From Korobacter sp036501185 (GTDB taxonomy: Bacteria; Acidobacteriota; Terriglobia; Terriglobales; Acidobacteriaceae), in the NCBI GenBank assembly GCA_036501185.1, contig DASYAU010000058.1, positions 33,664 through 97,663 on the forward strand: a stretch of 64,000 nt of DNA. The letters are read 5' to 3'. The notes beneath the pieces are model-generated. The model ran no database searches. It saw only the letters and a list, made by a program, of their open reading frames with translations, and was not told the origin of the DNA. The translations under genes were made by a program, and so were the position numbers. This document shows, in pieces, positions 1-8,284 of the stretch (the first letter of the stretch is position 1; each line of letters opens with the position of its first letter).

Positions 1-414
1 TTCGAACAAGTTGCGAAATTGATGGAGCGCCTGCGCGCGCACGTGCCCGTCGCGGCCTGCATCGACACTTGTCATACCCACGTTGCCGGCTACGACATCA
101 CCACGAAAAAAGGTTTCGCGAAAACCATGCAGCACCTCGATGAAACCGTCGGGCTGAAGAACGTTGCCGTGTGGCACTGCAACGACGCGAAAGCCGCGTG
201 CGGATCGAAGCTCGACCGCCATCAACACATCGGGAAGGGAACGATCGGCCTCACGCCGTTCCGCTGGATCCTCAACGACCCGCGAACCCAGCACGCCGCC
301 TTCATCGCCGAAACCCCCATCGACGAACCCCTCGACGACTTGAGAAACATCGAAGCGCTCAAAAGCTCCATCAAGAAAGTCCACCACGGAGACGCAGAGC
401 CACGGAGAAACTGA
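1..414 (+). CDS. nfo: Endonuclease IV (deoxyribonuclease IV), 3' part
   Basis: AP endonuclease of base excision repair, which cuts 5' to abasic sites with a three-zinc TIM-barrel centre. The window opens inside the gene; the frame is open from base 1. The visible C-terminal 130 or so residues carry the family motifs: DTCHTHVAGYD (zinc ligands), a WHCND stretch, and GSKLDRHQHIGKGTIG. The last residues (from about HHGDAEPRRN) and the stop are encoded by the left arm of the dispersed CCACCACGGAGAC repeat, so the extreme C-terminus appears to be supplied by a mobile or repeated sequence. Convergent with map. Identification is firm; the start lies outside the window. Confidence 0.93.
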   Translation, partial: FEQVAKLMERLRAHVPVAACIDTCHTHVAGYDITTKKGFAKTMQHLDETVGLKNVAVWHCNDAKAACGSKLDRHQHIGKGTIGLTPFRWILNDPRTQHAAFIAETPIDEPLDDLRNIEALKSSIKKVHHGDAEPRRN

Positions 415-452
415 AAATAAAAACCTCTGTGCCTCCGTGTCTCCGTGGTGGA
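380..452. repeat. Dispersed inverted repeat, copy 1 (CCACCACGGAGAC family)
   Basis: Perfect 14-bp arms TCCACCACGGAGAC (380-393) and its complement (439-452) enclose an AT-rich centre, with further CACGGAG units inside. The element lies between the convergent nfo and map genes, overlaps the nfo stop, and could act as a bidirectional terminator. Related copies are at 3901-3966 and 41018-41091. Confidence 0.85.
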
Positions 453-459
453 AGTTGGT

Positions 460-1206
460 TTATGCGGCGGTCAGAATAATCGGCTCGCCCGGCGTGATCA
501 CCACCGTGTGCTCGTAGTGTGCCGCCAGCGCCTTGTTGTGCGTGGACATCGTCCACCCGTCTTCACCCGTCACCGTGCGAGCCGGCTTCGACGAGATGAT
601 CGGCTCGACGGCAATCACCATCCCATCGCGCAAAATATCTGAGTTCATCGGATGATAGAAATTCGGCACGCTCGGCGGCTCGTGAATCGACCGCCCCACG
701 CCGTGGCCGGTGAGGTCTTTCACTACCGCGAAGCCATGCCGCCGCACTTCGCGCTCAATCGCGCGGCCGATTTCATTTACGCGAGTCTCGGCCTTGGCTA
801 CTTTCATCGCCTGTTGGAAAGCCGACTTGGCGCATTCCAGCATCTTGCGTCCTTCTTCGCTGCCTTCGCCGTCGAGTACCACGGTGGTTGCTGAGTCAGC
901 GTAGAAGCCATCGAGCTCTGCTGTCACGTCGAGCTTTACGGCGTCGCCCGGCTTGAGCAGGCGCTTGTTCGGCACGCCGTGAACGATCTGGTCATTGACG
1001 CTGATGCAGTTGAAGCCCGGAAATTTATAGACAATCTGCGGCCCTGAGCGCGCGCCCTGCGAGCGCAGGAACTCCGCCCCGATGGCATCCAGCTCGCGCG
1101 TGGTGATCCCCGGCTGAGCGGCAGCGCTCATTTTCAATATGGCCTGCGCCACCAGCTTGCCAACTCGTTTGAGTCCTTCCAGCTCTTCCTGTGATCGAAT
1201 CGTCAT
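460..1206 (-). CDS. map: Methionine aminopeptidase type I
   Basis: Removes the N-terminal methionine from nascent proteins, in the cytoplasm. The 248-residue protein has the five metal ligands of the pita-bread fold at D93, D104, H168 (in TGHGVG), E201 (in AVEP) and E232 (in HYEHTVV), and the substrate-binding histidine at H76, very close to the E. coli numbering. The start MTIRSQEELE at 1206 matches the family N-terminus; an upstream in-frame codon at 1245 would add 13 unrelated residues. It is divergent from leuS, with about 120 bases between them, and lacks the extra N-terminal zinc finger of type Ib/c enzymes. Confidence 0.95.
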   Translation of the reverse strand: MTIRSQEELEGLKRVGKLVAQAILKMSAAAQPGITTRELDAIGAEFLRSQGARSGPQIVYKFPGFNCISVNDQIVHGVPNKRLLKPGDAVKLDVTAELDGFYADSATTVVLDGEGSEEGRKMLECAKSAFQQAMKVAKAETRVNEIGRAIEREVRRHGFAVVKDLTGHGVGRSIHEPPSVPNFYHPMNSDILRDGMVIAVEPIISSKPARTVTGEDGWTMSTHNKALAAHYEHTVVITPGEPIILTAA

Positions 1207-1326
1207 AGCGAGTCCGTCCCACACCGTCCACCCCATCGAGCGCAACAGAGGCGCTCGCCGGGGACCCCGGTATCGGGGATTGTTAAAATAAGAAGTTTAT
1301 AGCCTTCTAGAAATAGTTGCAGACCT

Positions 1327-3897
1327 ATGCCTGAAGAAATCCAGACGACCCAGATGCCGAATGCCGAAGCGCGCCCCGACCGCTACGATCCGCGGACGAT
1401 TGAAGAGAAGTGGACCGCACAGTGGGCCAACGACCCCGAGCTCTACGCCTCCGAGCCCCATAGCGACAAGAAAAAGTTCTACGTCCTCGAGATGCTGCCC
1501 TATCCCTCCGGCGCGCTCCACATGGGACACGTGCGCAACTACTCCATCGGCGACGCGCTTGCCCGCTTCATGTGGATGAGTGGCTACAACGTTCTCCACC
1601 CCATGGGGTGGGACTCGTTCGGCCTGCCGGCGGAGAACGCGGCGATCAAGAACCAGCGCCAGCCGAAAGAGTGGACGCTCAGCAACATTGCCGCGATGAA
1701 GAAGCAGATGAAGCGGCTCGGCTTCGCGTACGACTGGTCGAAGGAAGTGACCACCTGCCTCCCCGACTACTACCGGTGGAACCAGTGGTTCTTCCTCAAG
1801 TTCTACGAGCGCGGCCTGGCCTACAAGCGTAAGAGCAAAGTGAATTGGTGCCCCGAGTGCGCCACTGTGCTGGCCAATGAGCAGGTGGTGGACAGCTGCT
1901 GCTGGCGACACGAAACCACGCGCGTGGAACAACGGGAGCTTGAGCAATGGTTCTTCCGCATCACCAATTACGCCGAGGAATTGCTCAAGGACCTCGACCA
2001 GCTCGAGGGCTGGCCGGAAAAAGTTAAGACGATGCAGCGCAACTGGATCGGCCGCAGCGAGGGCGCGCTCGTCACATTTAAGCTCGACGGCCCGGCCGGC
2101 CCGCATGGCGACAGCATCACCGTGTTCACCACGCGCATCGACACGATCTTCGGCGCGACCTCGTTGCAACTCGCGCCTGAGCATCCCATTGCTACGGATT
2201 TGATCGCCGGCAATGCCGAACTCCTTGCCTCCGTTGAAGAGCTGATGGCGCAGCAGCGCGCGGCGAAAGAAGTGGGTGACATAGGCGCCATCGAGAAGCA
2301 CGGCGTCAACACCGGCGCATTCGCCATCAATCCGTTCAACGGCGAAAAAGTTCCCATCTGGATCGCCAACTACATCCTGATGGATTACGGCACCGGCGCG
2401 ATCATGAGCGTGCCGGCGCATGACGAACGCGACTACGAATTCGCCGAGAAGTACGGTATCGAGAAGCGCGTGGTCGTTCTCCCGCGCCGCGTAGGTGAAC
2501 CGCCCGCCGCCGGTCAGCCCGAAACCAATGTGCTTCCGTACAGCGGCACCGACAGCCTGCTCATCAACTCCGGCGAATTTACCGGCCTTCCCGTACAGGA
2601 AGCCCTGGTGAAGATGGCGAAGTTTGCCGAAGAACACGGGTTCGGCAAAGCCACCGTCACCTATCGCTTAAAGGATTGGGGCATCAGCCGCCAGCGTTAC
2701 TGGGGCACGCCGATTCCCATGCTGTATTGCGGCAAGTGCGGGGTTGTGCCGGTGCCCGAACATCAGCTGCCGGTGCTCTTGCCGGAGAACGTCGAGATCA
2801 CGCTTGCCGGAGGATCGCCGCTTACCCGCGCTGCCGACTGGCTCAACACCACCTGCCCCAGGTGCGGCGGTCCCGCCACGCGCGACACCGACACCATGGA
2901 CACCTTCGTCGATTCGTCCTGGTACTTCTATCGCTACACGAACCCGCAGCTCACCACCGCGCCGGTGGACACCAAGACCATCGATTACTGGTTCCCCATC
3001 GACCAGTACATCGGCGGCGTGGAGCACGCCATCCTGCACCTTATTTATTCGCGCTTCTGGACGAAAGTGATGCGCGACTTGGGGCTTGTGCACAACAGCG
3101 AGCCCGTCACTCGCCTCTTTACCCAGGGCATGGTGATTAAAGACGGCGCGAAAATGTCGAAGTCGCTTGGTAACCTCGTATCGCCCGATGACATGGTCGC
3201 GCGCTACGGAGCCGACGCCACCCGCATGTACACGCTCTTCGCCGCGCCGCCCGATCGCGACATGGATTGGCAGGATGCCGGCGTCGAAGGCGTGAGCCGC
3301 TTCCTCGCCCGCGTCTACCGGTTGATCGCGCAGAACCCGATGGCTAACTGCGGAGCATCGAACTACAGCCTCGGTGATCTTTCTCCGCAAGGGAAGAAGG
3401 TCGCGCGCAAGCTGCACCAGACCATCAAGCGCATCACGGACGAACTTAACGGCCGCTGGCACTTCAATACCTGCGTCGCCGCGTTGATGGAGTTCGTGAA
3501 CGAGTGCTATGCCGCGCCTGAACTCTTCGCCTCACCGAAACCCGGCGTCGAGCAGACCTTCGTCTCCGACGCGCAGCGCAAGCTTGTGCTCTTGCTCCAG
3601 CCCTTCGCGCCGTACCTCGCCCACGAGATGTGGACGATGCTCGGCGAACAGGGAAATCTTCTCCGCGCTCCGTGGCCGAAGTATGACCCTGCGCTCGCGA
3701 AGGAAGAAGTCGTCGAAATTGTCGTCCAGGTAAACGGTAAAATCCGCAGCAAGCTCACCGTCTCCACCGATGCCACCGACGACGAAGTGAAAGCGCTCGC
3801 CCTCGCCGACGAAAAAGTGAGGGCCGCGATCGAAGGCAAGGAGATCGTGAAGATCGTGGTCGTGCCGCGCAAGCTGGTGAACATCGTGGTGAAGTAA
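1327..3897 (+). CDS. leuS: Leucyl-tRNA synthetase
   Basis: Charges tRNA-Leu; class Ia aminoacyl-tRNA synthetase of 856 residues, the usual bacterial length. The HIGH-type signature is HMGH at residues 65-68 in PYPSGALHMGHVRNY, and KMSKS is at about 609-613 in AKMSKSLGNLVSP. The CP1 editing domain lies between, with the GTGAIMSVPAHDERDYEFA stretch, as does a zinc-binding region (CPECA near residue 178; CGKCG and CPRCGG near 470-520). The N-terminus RYDPRTIEEKWTAQW is typical. The only gene before the next repeat element; both flanks are single genes. Confidence 0.98.
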   Translation: MPEEIQTTQMPNAEARPDRYDPRTIEEKWTAQWANDPELYASEPHSDKKKFYVLEMLPYPSGALHMGHVRNYSIGDALARFMWMSGYNVLHPMGWDSFGLPAENAAIKNQRQPKEWTLSNIAAMKKQMKRLGFAYDWSKEVTTCLPDYYRWNQWFFLKFYERGLAYKRKSKVNWCPECATVLANEQVVDSCCWRHETTRVEQRELEQWFFRITNYAEELLKDLDQLEGWPEKVKTMQRNWIGRSEGALVTFKLDGPAGPHGDSITVFTTRIDTIFGATSLQLAPEHPIATDLIAGNAELLASVEELMAQQRAAKEVGDIGAIEKHGVNTGAFAINPFNGEKVPIWIANYILMDYGTGAIMSVPAHDERDYEFAEKYGIEKRVVVLPRRVGEPPAAGQPETNVLPYSGTDSLLINSGEFTGLPVQEALVKMAKFAEEHGFGKATVTYRLKDWGISRQRYWGTPIPMLYCGKCGVVPVPEHQLPVLLPENVEITLAGGSPLTRAADWLNTTCPRCGGPATRDTDTMDTFVDSSWYFYRYTNPQLTTAPVDTKTIDYWFPIDQYIGGVEHAILHLIYSRFWTKVMRDLGLVHNSEPVTRLFTQGMVIKDGAKMSKSLGNLVSPDDMVARYGADATRMYTLFAAPPDRDMDWQDAGVEGVSRFLARVYRLIAQNPMANCGASNYSLGDLSPQGKKVARKLHQTIKRITDELNGRWHFNTCVAALMEFVNECYAAPELFASPKPGVEQTFVSDAQRKLVLLLQPFAPYLAHEMWTMLGEQGNLLRAPWPKYDPALAKEEVVEIVVQVNGKIRSKLTVSTDATDDEVKALALADEKVRAAIEGKEIVKIVVVPRKLVNIVVK

Positions 3898-3900
3898 ACG

Positions 3901-3966
3901 TCCACCACGGAGACACCGAGACACGGAGATGGTTACAGCTCTCGGTCTCCGAGTCTCCGTCGTAGG
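3901..3966. repeat. Dispersed inverted repeat, copy 2 (CCACCACGGAGAC family)
   Basis: TCCACCACGGAGACACCGAG begins three bases after the leuS stop and is followed by an imperfect complementary arm ending in CTCCGTCGTAGG. The same family lies at 380-452. It sits exactly between leuS and the downstream methyltransferase gene and could serve as a terminator or transcript stabiliser. Confidence 0.8.
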
Positions 3967-3975
3967 TTTTGAAGG

Positions 3976-4443
3976 ATGATGCTTCCCGCCGCCGTGCTTC
4001 TCGACAACGTTCGCAGCATGTATAACGTTGGCGCATTCTTCCGCGCCGCGGACGGCGTTTCCCTTCAAAAGCTCTGCCTGTGCGGAATTACCGCACATCC
4101 GCCGAAAAAAGCAATCGCGAAAACCGCGTTGGGCGCCGAAGAGGCCGTTCCGTGGGAGCACGATTGGGATTGTGTCCACGCGGCCGAACGTTTGCGCGCG
4201 GACGGCTATGAACTCGTCGCCATCGAGACCGGCCCGCAGGCGGTCGATCTCTTTGAATGGCAGCCGAAATTTCCTGTCGCCGTCATGTTCGGCCACGAGG
4301 TCGACGGCCTGAACTCCGCGCTCATGGCGATCGCCGACATGCACGTCCGCATCCCCATGCTCGGCCAGAAGAAATCGTTGAACGTCGCCACCGCCGGCGG
4401 CGTTGTACTTTATGAACTTTTGAGAAAATTCCGCGGACTTTAA
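3976..4443 (+). CDS. TrmH/SpoU-family RNA 2'-O-methyltransferase
   Basis: A 155-residue SPOUT-fold methyltransferase. The three SpoU motifs are visible: LDNVRSMYNVGAFFRAADG near the N-terminus (motif 1, with conserved N and R), VAVMFGHEVDGL (motif 2) and IPMLGQKKSLNVATAGGVVLYE (motif 3). It lacks the N-terminal substrate-binding domain of RlmB/TsnR-type enzymes, so it is a minimal catalytic domain and its RNA substrate cannot be told from sequence. It starts at the ATG after a GAAGGATG stretch. Its stop overlaps the stop of the convergent oxyR-like gene by a few bases. Confidence 0.88.
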   Translation: MMLPAAVLLDNVRSMYNVGAFFRAADGVSLQKLCLCGITAHPPKKAIAKTALGAEEAVPWEHDWDCVHAAERLRADGYELVAIETGPQAVDLFEWQPKFPVAVMFGHEVDGLNSALMAIADMHVRIPMLGQKKSLNVATAGGVVLYELLRKFRGL

Positions 4444-5327
4444 GCCGCGCGTGTCCCGCAGGCCTCGCGCATTTGTTTCATCAGTAGCCGCTGAGCGCGA
4501 CTTTGATAATGATGGCGCGCGGTCACAATGCCTACTTTGCGCGTGCTGTGCTTCCCCATGATCGGAATAAATTTGCAGCCCGCGTATGGTTGCACTGCCA
4601 TCGCCGGCACCGCTGAAACACCCATGCCCGCCGACACCATCGCCAGGATCGTCGCAAATTGGCCGCTCTCAAACACCACGCTGGGCGACATCTTCGATTT
4701 GTGGCACGCCGCAATCACGCTGTCGCGAAAGCAGTGGCCTTCTTTCAGAAGCAAGAACGGCTCGCGGTTCAAATCTGCCAGGCTGATGGATCGCCGCCCC
4801 GCGCGGCGATGCTTCTCCGGCACTACGGCATAGAATTTTTCCTCGAACAGCTCCTCGCTGATCAGCTCGCTGCCCTCAATCGGAAGCGCCACAATCGCCA
4901 TATCGATCGTGCCATCGTGCAGTCGCTGCAGCAGGGTTGGTGTAATGTCCTCCACAATCTTTACCGACACCCGCGGATGTCGCACCGCAAATCCATCCAG
5001 CAATCGCGGAAGTAGGTAGGCCGCGATGGTGGGAATAATCCCGACTACGACTTCGCCCTCTTCGTTGCCGGTCATCTCCAGCAGTTCGGTCTTGGCTTCT
5101 TCCAACTCGCGCAGAATTCGTTCTGCTTTCGGCAGAAAGGCCTTACCAAAGACAGTGAGCTTGGCCGAACGCGGCAGGCGGTCGAAGAGCCGGGCGCCCA
5201 GCTCTGCCTCGAGTTTCAAGATCTGCTGCGAGAGGGAAGGCTGGGCTACGTGCTCCACCTCGGAAGCGCGCGTAAACGTGCCATGCCGCGCGATCGCGCA
5301 GAAATACCGGAGCTGGTGAACTTCCAA
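4440..5327 (-). CDS. oxyR: LysR-family peroxide sensor, OxyR-like
   Basis: Transcription activator divergent from katG. The N-terminal winged helix-turn-helix (residues 1-60, MEVHQLRYFCAIARHGTFTRA) and a periplasmic-binding-protein-like effector domain make a 295-residue LysR protein. The redox pair of OxyR is present: C199 in EGHCFRD and C208 in IAAC, the same numbers and spacing as the E. coli peroxide-sensing disulphide. With katG immediately across the shared regulatory region, this supports H2O2 sensing rather than a generic LysR role. The intergenic region holds a matching operator (5357-5373). Confidence 0.9.
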   Translation of the reverse strand: MEVHQLRYFCAIARHGTFTRASEVEHVAQPSLSQQILKLEAELGARLFDRLPRSAKLTVFGKAFLPKAERILRELEEAKTELLEMTGNEEGEVVVGIIPTIAAYLLPRLLDGFAVRHPRVSVKIVEDITPTLLQRLHDGTIDMAIVALPIEGSELISEELFEEKFYAVVPEKHRRAGRRSISLADLNREPFLLLKEGHCFRDSVIAACHKSKMSPSVVFESGQFATILAMVSAGMGVSAVPAMAVQPYAGCKFIPIMGKHSTRKVGIVTARHHYQSRAQRLLMKQMREACGTRAA

Positions 5328-5356
5328 AAAATGCCTCCAAATGCTAAGACGCGTTA

Positions 5357-5373
5357 CCTATGGACTTCATAGG
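5357..5373. promoter_or_regulatory. Candidate OxyR operator between oxyR and katG
   Basis: CCTATG-GACTT-CATAGG is a perfect 6-5-6 palindrome. It contains CTAT-N7-ATAG, the two central quarter-sites of the four-part OxyR box (ATAG-N7-CTAT-N7-ATAG-N7-CTAT), and also reads as the LysR T-N11-A motif. At the expected position to the right is ATAT (3 of 4); the left outer quarter is poor. It overlaps a possible upstream katG ATG at 5360, which argues that translation starts further down. Confidence 0.65.
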
Positions 5374-5419
5374 AAACATATATTTTACCTCTGGGCATCC
5401 CGGGCAGGAAACTGGTGAG

Positions 5420-7678
5420 ATGGAAAATGAACTTATTGCGACAGTGAAAGCCCCTGTTCCCGGAAACCAGCAACACACCTTGGACGAAGCGAAGTGCCCG
5501 GTCGGCGCCCACACTTTGGCCGGCGCCCGCAGTAACGCCAACTGGTGGCCCAACCAGCTCAACGTCAATATCCTGCACCAACACTCCCCGGCCTCCGATC
5601 CCATGGGCGAGGAGTTCAATTATGCCGCGGAATTCAAGACCCTCGACCTGAACGCGGTGGTCAAAGATCTTCAGCATCTCATGACCGACTCGCAGCCATG
5701 GTGGCCCGCCGATTTCGGGCACTACGGCCCGTTCTTCATCCGCATGGCCTGGCACAGCGCCGGCACATATCGCATTGGCGATGGCCGCGGTGGCGCAGGC
5801 GCAGGCGAACAACGTTTTGCTCCACTCAATAGCTGGCCCGACAACGGCAACCTCGACAAGGCACGTCGCCTGCTCTGGCCCATTAAGCAAAAATACGGCC
5901 GCAAGATTTCTTGGGCCGATCTCATGATCCTGGCCGGCAACGTTGCGCTCGAATCCATGGGCTTCAAGACCTTTGGTTTCGGGGGCGGACGCGAAGACAT
6001 TTGGGAGCCCGGCAACGACATCTACTGGGGTCCCGAAGGCAAGTGGCTCGACGACAAGCGCTACACGGGCGAGCGCGATCTCGAGAACCCTCTTGCCGCC
6101 GTGCAGATGGGACTTATCTACGTGAACCCGGAAGGCCCGAACGGCAAGCCCGATCCCGCTTCCTCGGCGCGCGACATCCGCGAAACGTTCGCCCGCATGG
6201 CCATGAATGACGAAGAAACCGTCGCCCTCATCGCCGGTGGACACACCTTCGGCAAGACCCACGGCGCGGGCGTCCCCACGGAATACGTCGGTCCTGAACC
6301 GGAAGGCGCCGACATCGAAGACCAGGGTCTCGGCTGGAAAAATAAATTAGGCGCCGGCCACGGCAATCACACCATCACCAGCGGCCTCGAAGGAATCTGG
6401 ACCACGCAGCCCACCAAGTGGGACAACAACTTCTTCGAAAATCTGTTTGGCTTCGAGTGGGAACCCGACAAGAGCCCTGCAGGCGCCAACCAATGGAAGC
6501 CCAAGAACGGCGCGGGTAATGGCTCCGTCCCCGATCCGCACGATAAGTCGAAGCGCCACGCGCCCACCATGCTCACTTCTGACCTAGCGCTGCGCGTCGA
6601 TCCCATTTACGAACCGATTGCCAGGCGCTTCTACGAACATCCACAGGAGTTCGCCGACGCATTCGCCAAGGCGTGGTTTAAGCTCACGCACCGCGATATG
6701 GGTCCGCTACCGCGCTATCTTGGCCCGCTCGTTCCCAAGGAAGCACAGCTCTGGCAGGATCCTGTTCCGCCGGTCGATCACGAACTGATTGGCGAAAAGG
6801 AAATTGCCGATCTCAAGGCGAAGATCCTCGCTTCTGGCCTCTCGATCTCGCAACTTGTCACCACCGCGTGGGCTTCCGCGGCATCGTTCCGCGGCTCCGA
6901 TAAGCGTGGCGGTGCCAATGGCGCGCGCATTCGTCTCACTCCGCAAAAGGACTGGGAAGTGAACCAGCCTGCTCAGTTGGCAAAGGTGCTGCCGGTGCTC
7001 GAGAAGATCCAGAAGGACTTCAACAGCTCGGCCGGCAAGAAGAAGGTATCGCTCGCTGACGTCATCGTTCTGGGCGGGTCCGCAGCGGTCGAAGAAGCGG
7101 CGAAGAAGGGCGGCCACAGCGTCAAGGTCCCATTCTCGCCGGGTCGCACGGACGCCTCGCAGGAGAACACCGACGTTCAATCCTTCTCCGTGATGGAGCT
7201 GAAGGCCGACGGCTTCCGCAACTACTACGGCAAGGCGCAGCCACGTCCCGCCGAGGAAATGCTCGTGGACAAAGCCCAGCTCCTCAGGCTGAGCGCTCCC
7301 GAGATGACCGTCCTCGTCGGTGGCCTGCGCGTACTCGGCGCCAACTACGCGGGTACGAAGCATGGCGTCTTCACCAAGAACCCGGGTACGTTGACGAATG
7401 ATTTCTTCGTCAACCTGCTCGACATGCACACCAAGTGGCAGCCGTCGTCGCAAAAAGGCGTGTACGAAGGCGTGGATGCGAAGACAGGTGAGAAGAAGTG
7501 GACCGGCACGCGGGTCGACCTGATCTTCGGCTCGCACTCGCAACTCCGCGCACTCGCCGAGGTCTATGCCCAGAACGACTCGAAAGAGAAGTTCGTGCAC
7601 GACTTCGCCGCGGCGTTCGGCAAGGTGATGAGCCTCGACCGCTACGACCTGGCAAGAAAGAAGGCAGCCGCCAACTAG
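5420..7678 (+). CDS. katG: Catalase-peroxidase KatG
   Basis: Bifunctional haem enzyme that removes H2O2 by catalase and peroxidase activity. From the ATG at 5420 the protein has 752 residues, with the distal triad R108, W111, H112 in RMAWHSAGTYR, the Tyr of the Met-Tyr-Trp adduct in LIYVNPEGPNG, and the proximal haem histidine in LIAGGHTFGKTHGAG. The duplicated, non-haem C-terminal half follows. An in-frame ATG at 5360 would start inside the OxyR-box palindrome with no ribosome site; 5420 has AGGAA about 11 bases upstream and puts the KCPV stretch at a normal distance from the N-terminus. Divergent from oxyR. Confidence 0.97.
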   Translation: MENELIATVKAPVPGNQQHTLDEAKCPVGAHTLAGARSNANWWPNQLNVNILHQHSPASDPMGEEFNYAAEFKTLDLNAVVKDLQHLMTDSQPWWPADFGHYGPFFIRMAWHSAGTYRIGDGRGGAGAGEQRFAPLNSWPDNGNLDKARRLLWPIKQKYGRKISWADLMILAGNVALESMGFKTFGFGGGREDIWEPGNDIYWGPEGKWLDDKRYTGERDLENPLAAVQMGLIYVNPEGPNGKPDPASSARDIRETFARMAMNDEETVALIAGGHTFGKTHGAGVPTEYVGPEPEGADIEDQGLGWKNKLGAGHGNHTITSGLEGIWTTQPTKWDNNFFENLFGFEWEPDKSPAGANQWKPKNGAGNGSVPDPHDKSKRHAPTMLTSDLALRVDPIYEPIARRFYEHPQEFADAFAKAWFKLTHRDMGPLPRYLGPLVPKEAQLWQDPVPPVDHELIGEKEIADLKAKILASGLSISQLVTTAWASAASFRGSDKRGGANGARIRLTPQKDWEVNQPAQLAKVLPVLEKIQKDFNSSAGKKKVSLADVIVLGGSAAVEEAAKKGGHSVKVPFSPGRTDASQENTDVQSFSVMELKADGFRNYYGKAQPRPAEEMLVDKAQLLRLSAPEMTVLVGGLRVLGANYAGTKHGVFTKNPGTLTNDFFVNLLDMHTKWQPSSQKGVYEGVDAKTGEKKWTGTRVDLIFGSHSQLRALAEVYAQNDSKEKFVHDFAAAFGKVMSLDRYDLARKKAAAN

Positions 7679-7693
7679 TCAACGCACCAAGAA

Positions 7694-7731
7694 GGGGAAG
7701 CGCGCCGTCCACTGGACGCCCGCGCTTCCCC
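7694..7731. terminator. Long hairpin after katG
   Basis: GGGGAAGCGCG (7694-7704) pairs perfectly with CGCGCTTCCCC (7721-7731). An inner stem, CGTCCA with TGGACG, leaves a one-base apical loop that must open slightly. It begins 16 bases after the katG stop. No T-run follows, so it may be a stability hairpin or a factor-assisted terminator rather than a classical intrinsic one. Confidence 0.65.
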
Positions 7732-7776
7732 CGTTCTACGATGCACAGCACATTTGCTCGACCGCGGGAGTTCCTC

Positions 7777-8052
7777 GTGCCTAACATGCATCGCAAGGCC
7801 AACCACCAGGCGATCATCCAGCGCATCGAGGCCGATGTCGATATCGGTTTTGTATTAGTGGATGAAGCCCGCGCCTACCGCCTCTCCGGCCAGCCCGAAT
7901 TCAGTCAGCGCGCTCTCGAGAATGCTGCCGAAATCGTCACCGACATCGAACGCCGGCTCGCGGAGCAGGGTAACGGCGATGCCGCGGCGTTTCTTCCGCT
8001 GCTTGAAGAATTACGCAAGCAGGTCGCTGACGCAGCGCGGGATGAGGCCTGA
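7777..8052 (+). CDS. Small conserved-looking hypothetical protein
   Basis: A soluble, mostly helical protein of 91 residues with no recognised domain; it is rich in Ala, Glu and Arg. Helical stretches include IIQRIEADVDIGFVLVDEA and FLPLLEELRKQVADAARDE. A GTG start at 7777 is preferred because CGGGAG lies six bases upstream; ATG codons at 7741 and 7786 are alternatives in the same frame. The N-terminus resembles a degenerate tetratricopeptide-like helix pair, but this is weak. Function unknown. It follows the katG hairpin and is convergent with the zinc-ribbon gene. Confidence 0.65.
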   Translation: MPNMHRKANHQAIIQRIEADVDIGFVLVDEARAYRLSGQPEFSQRALENAAEIVTDIERRLAEQGNGDAAAFLPLLEELRKQVADAARDEA

Positions 8053-8119
8053 TCCGTCTTCATTTTTTCTTAGTCAAATCGGTTTCGTGTGCTCTCGAAT
8101 GAGAATGCGTCAGTACGAG

Positions 8120-8284
8120 TTATCCCATTCCGAGGTCGTCGGAGCTCTCCAGGGGCGTTCCGCACACGCGGCAGATCAGCGCTGAACAGTCGCCGCAGGT
8201 CAGCGGATCGTGGACTTCCTTGGCGCATCGTGCGCAATAGAACAGCGCCGGTGTTTCTTCTTTAGCTTTGCCGTCTTCAGCCAT
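8120..8284 (-). CDS. 54-residue zinc-ribbon protein coupled to the SpoIIE phosphatase
   Basis: The ATG immediately follows the TAA of the upstream phosphatase gene (TAAATG on the minus strand), so translation is probably coupled. The product has 54 residues with three cysteine pairs: YCARC at 16-20, CGDC at 30-33 and CRVC at 38-41, plus an acidic, glycine-rich tail. The spacing suits one or two zinc sites. Short CxxC proteins of this type may be protein- or nucleic-acid-binding, but no function is known. Tight linkage suggests a role with the phosphatase, or simply shared expression. Confidence 0.75.
   Translation of the reverse strand: MAEDGKAKEETPALFYCARCAKEVHDPLTCGDCSALICRVCGTPLESSDDLGMG

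Noticed and set aside
1297..2637. Long minus-strand frame opposite leuS
   Set aside because: It is the antisense shadow of a certain gene; composition is atypical and no motif is seen.
5360..5419. katG start at ATG 5360
   Set aside because: That ATG lies within the OxyR-type palindrome and has no ribosome site; 5420 is better.
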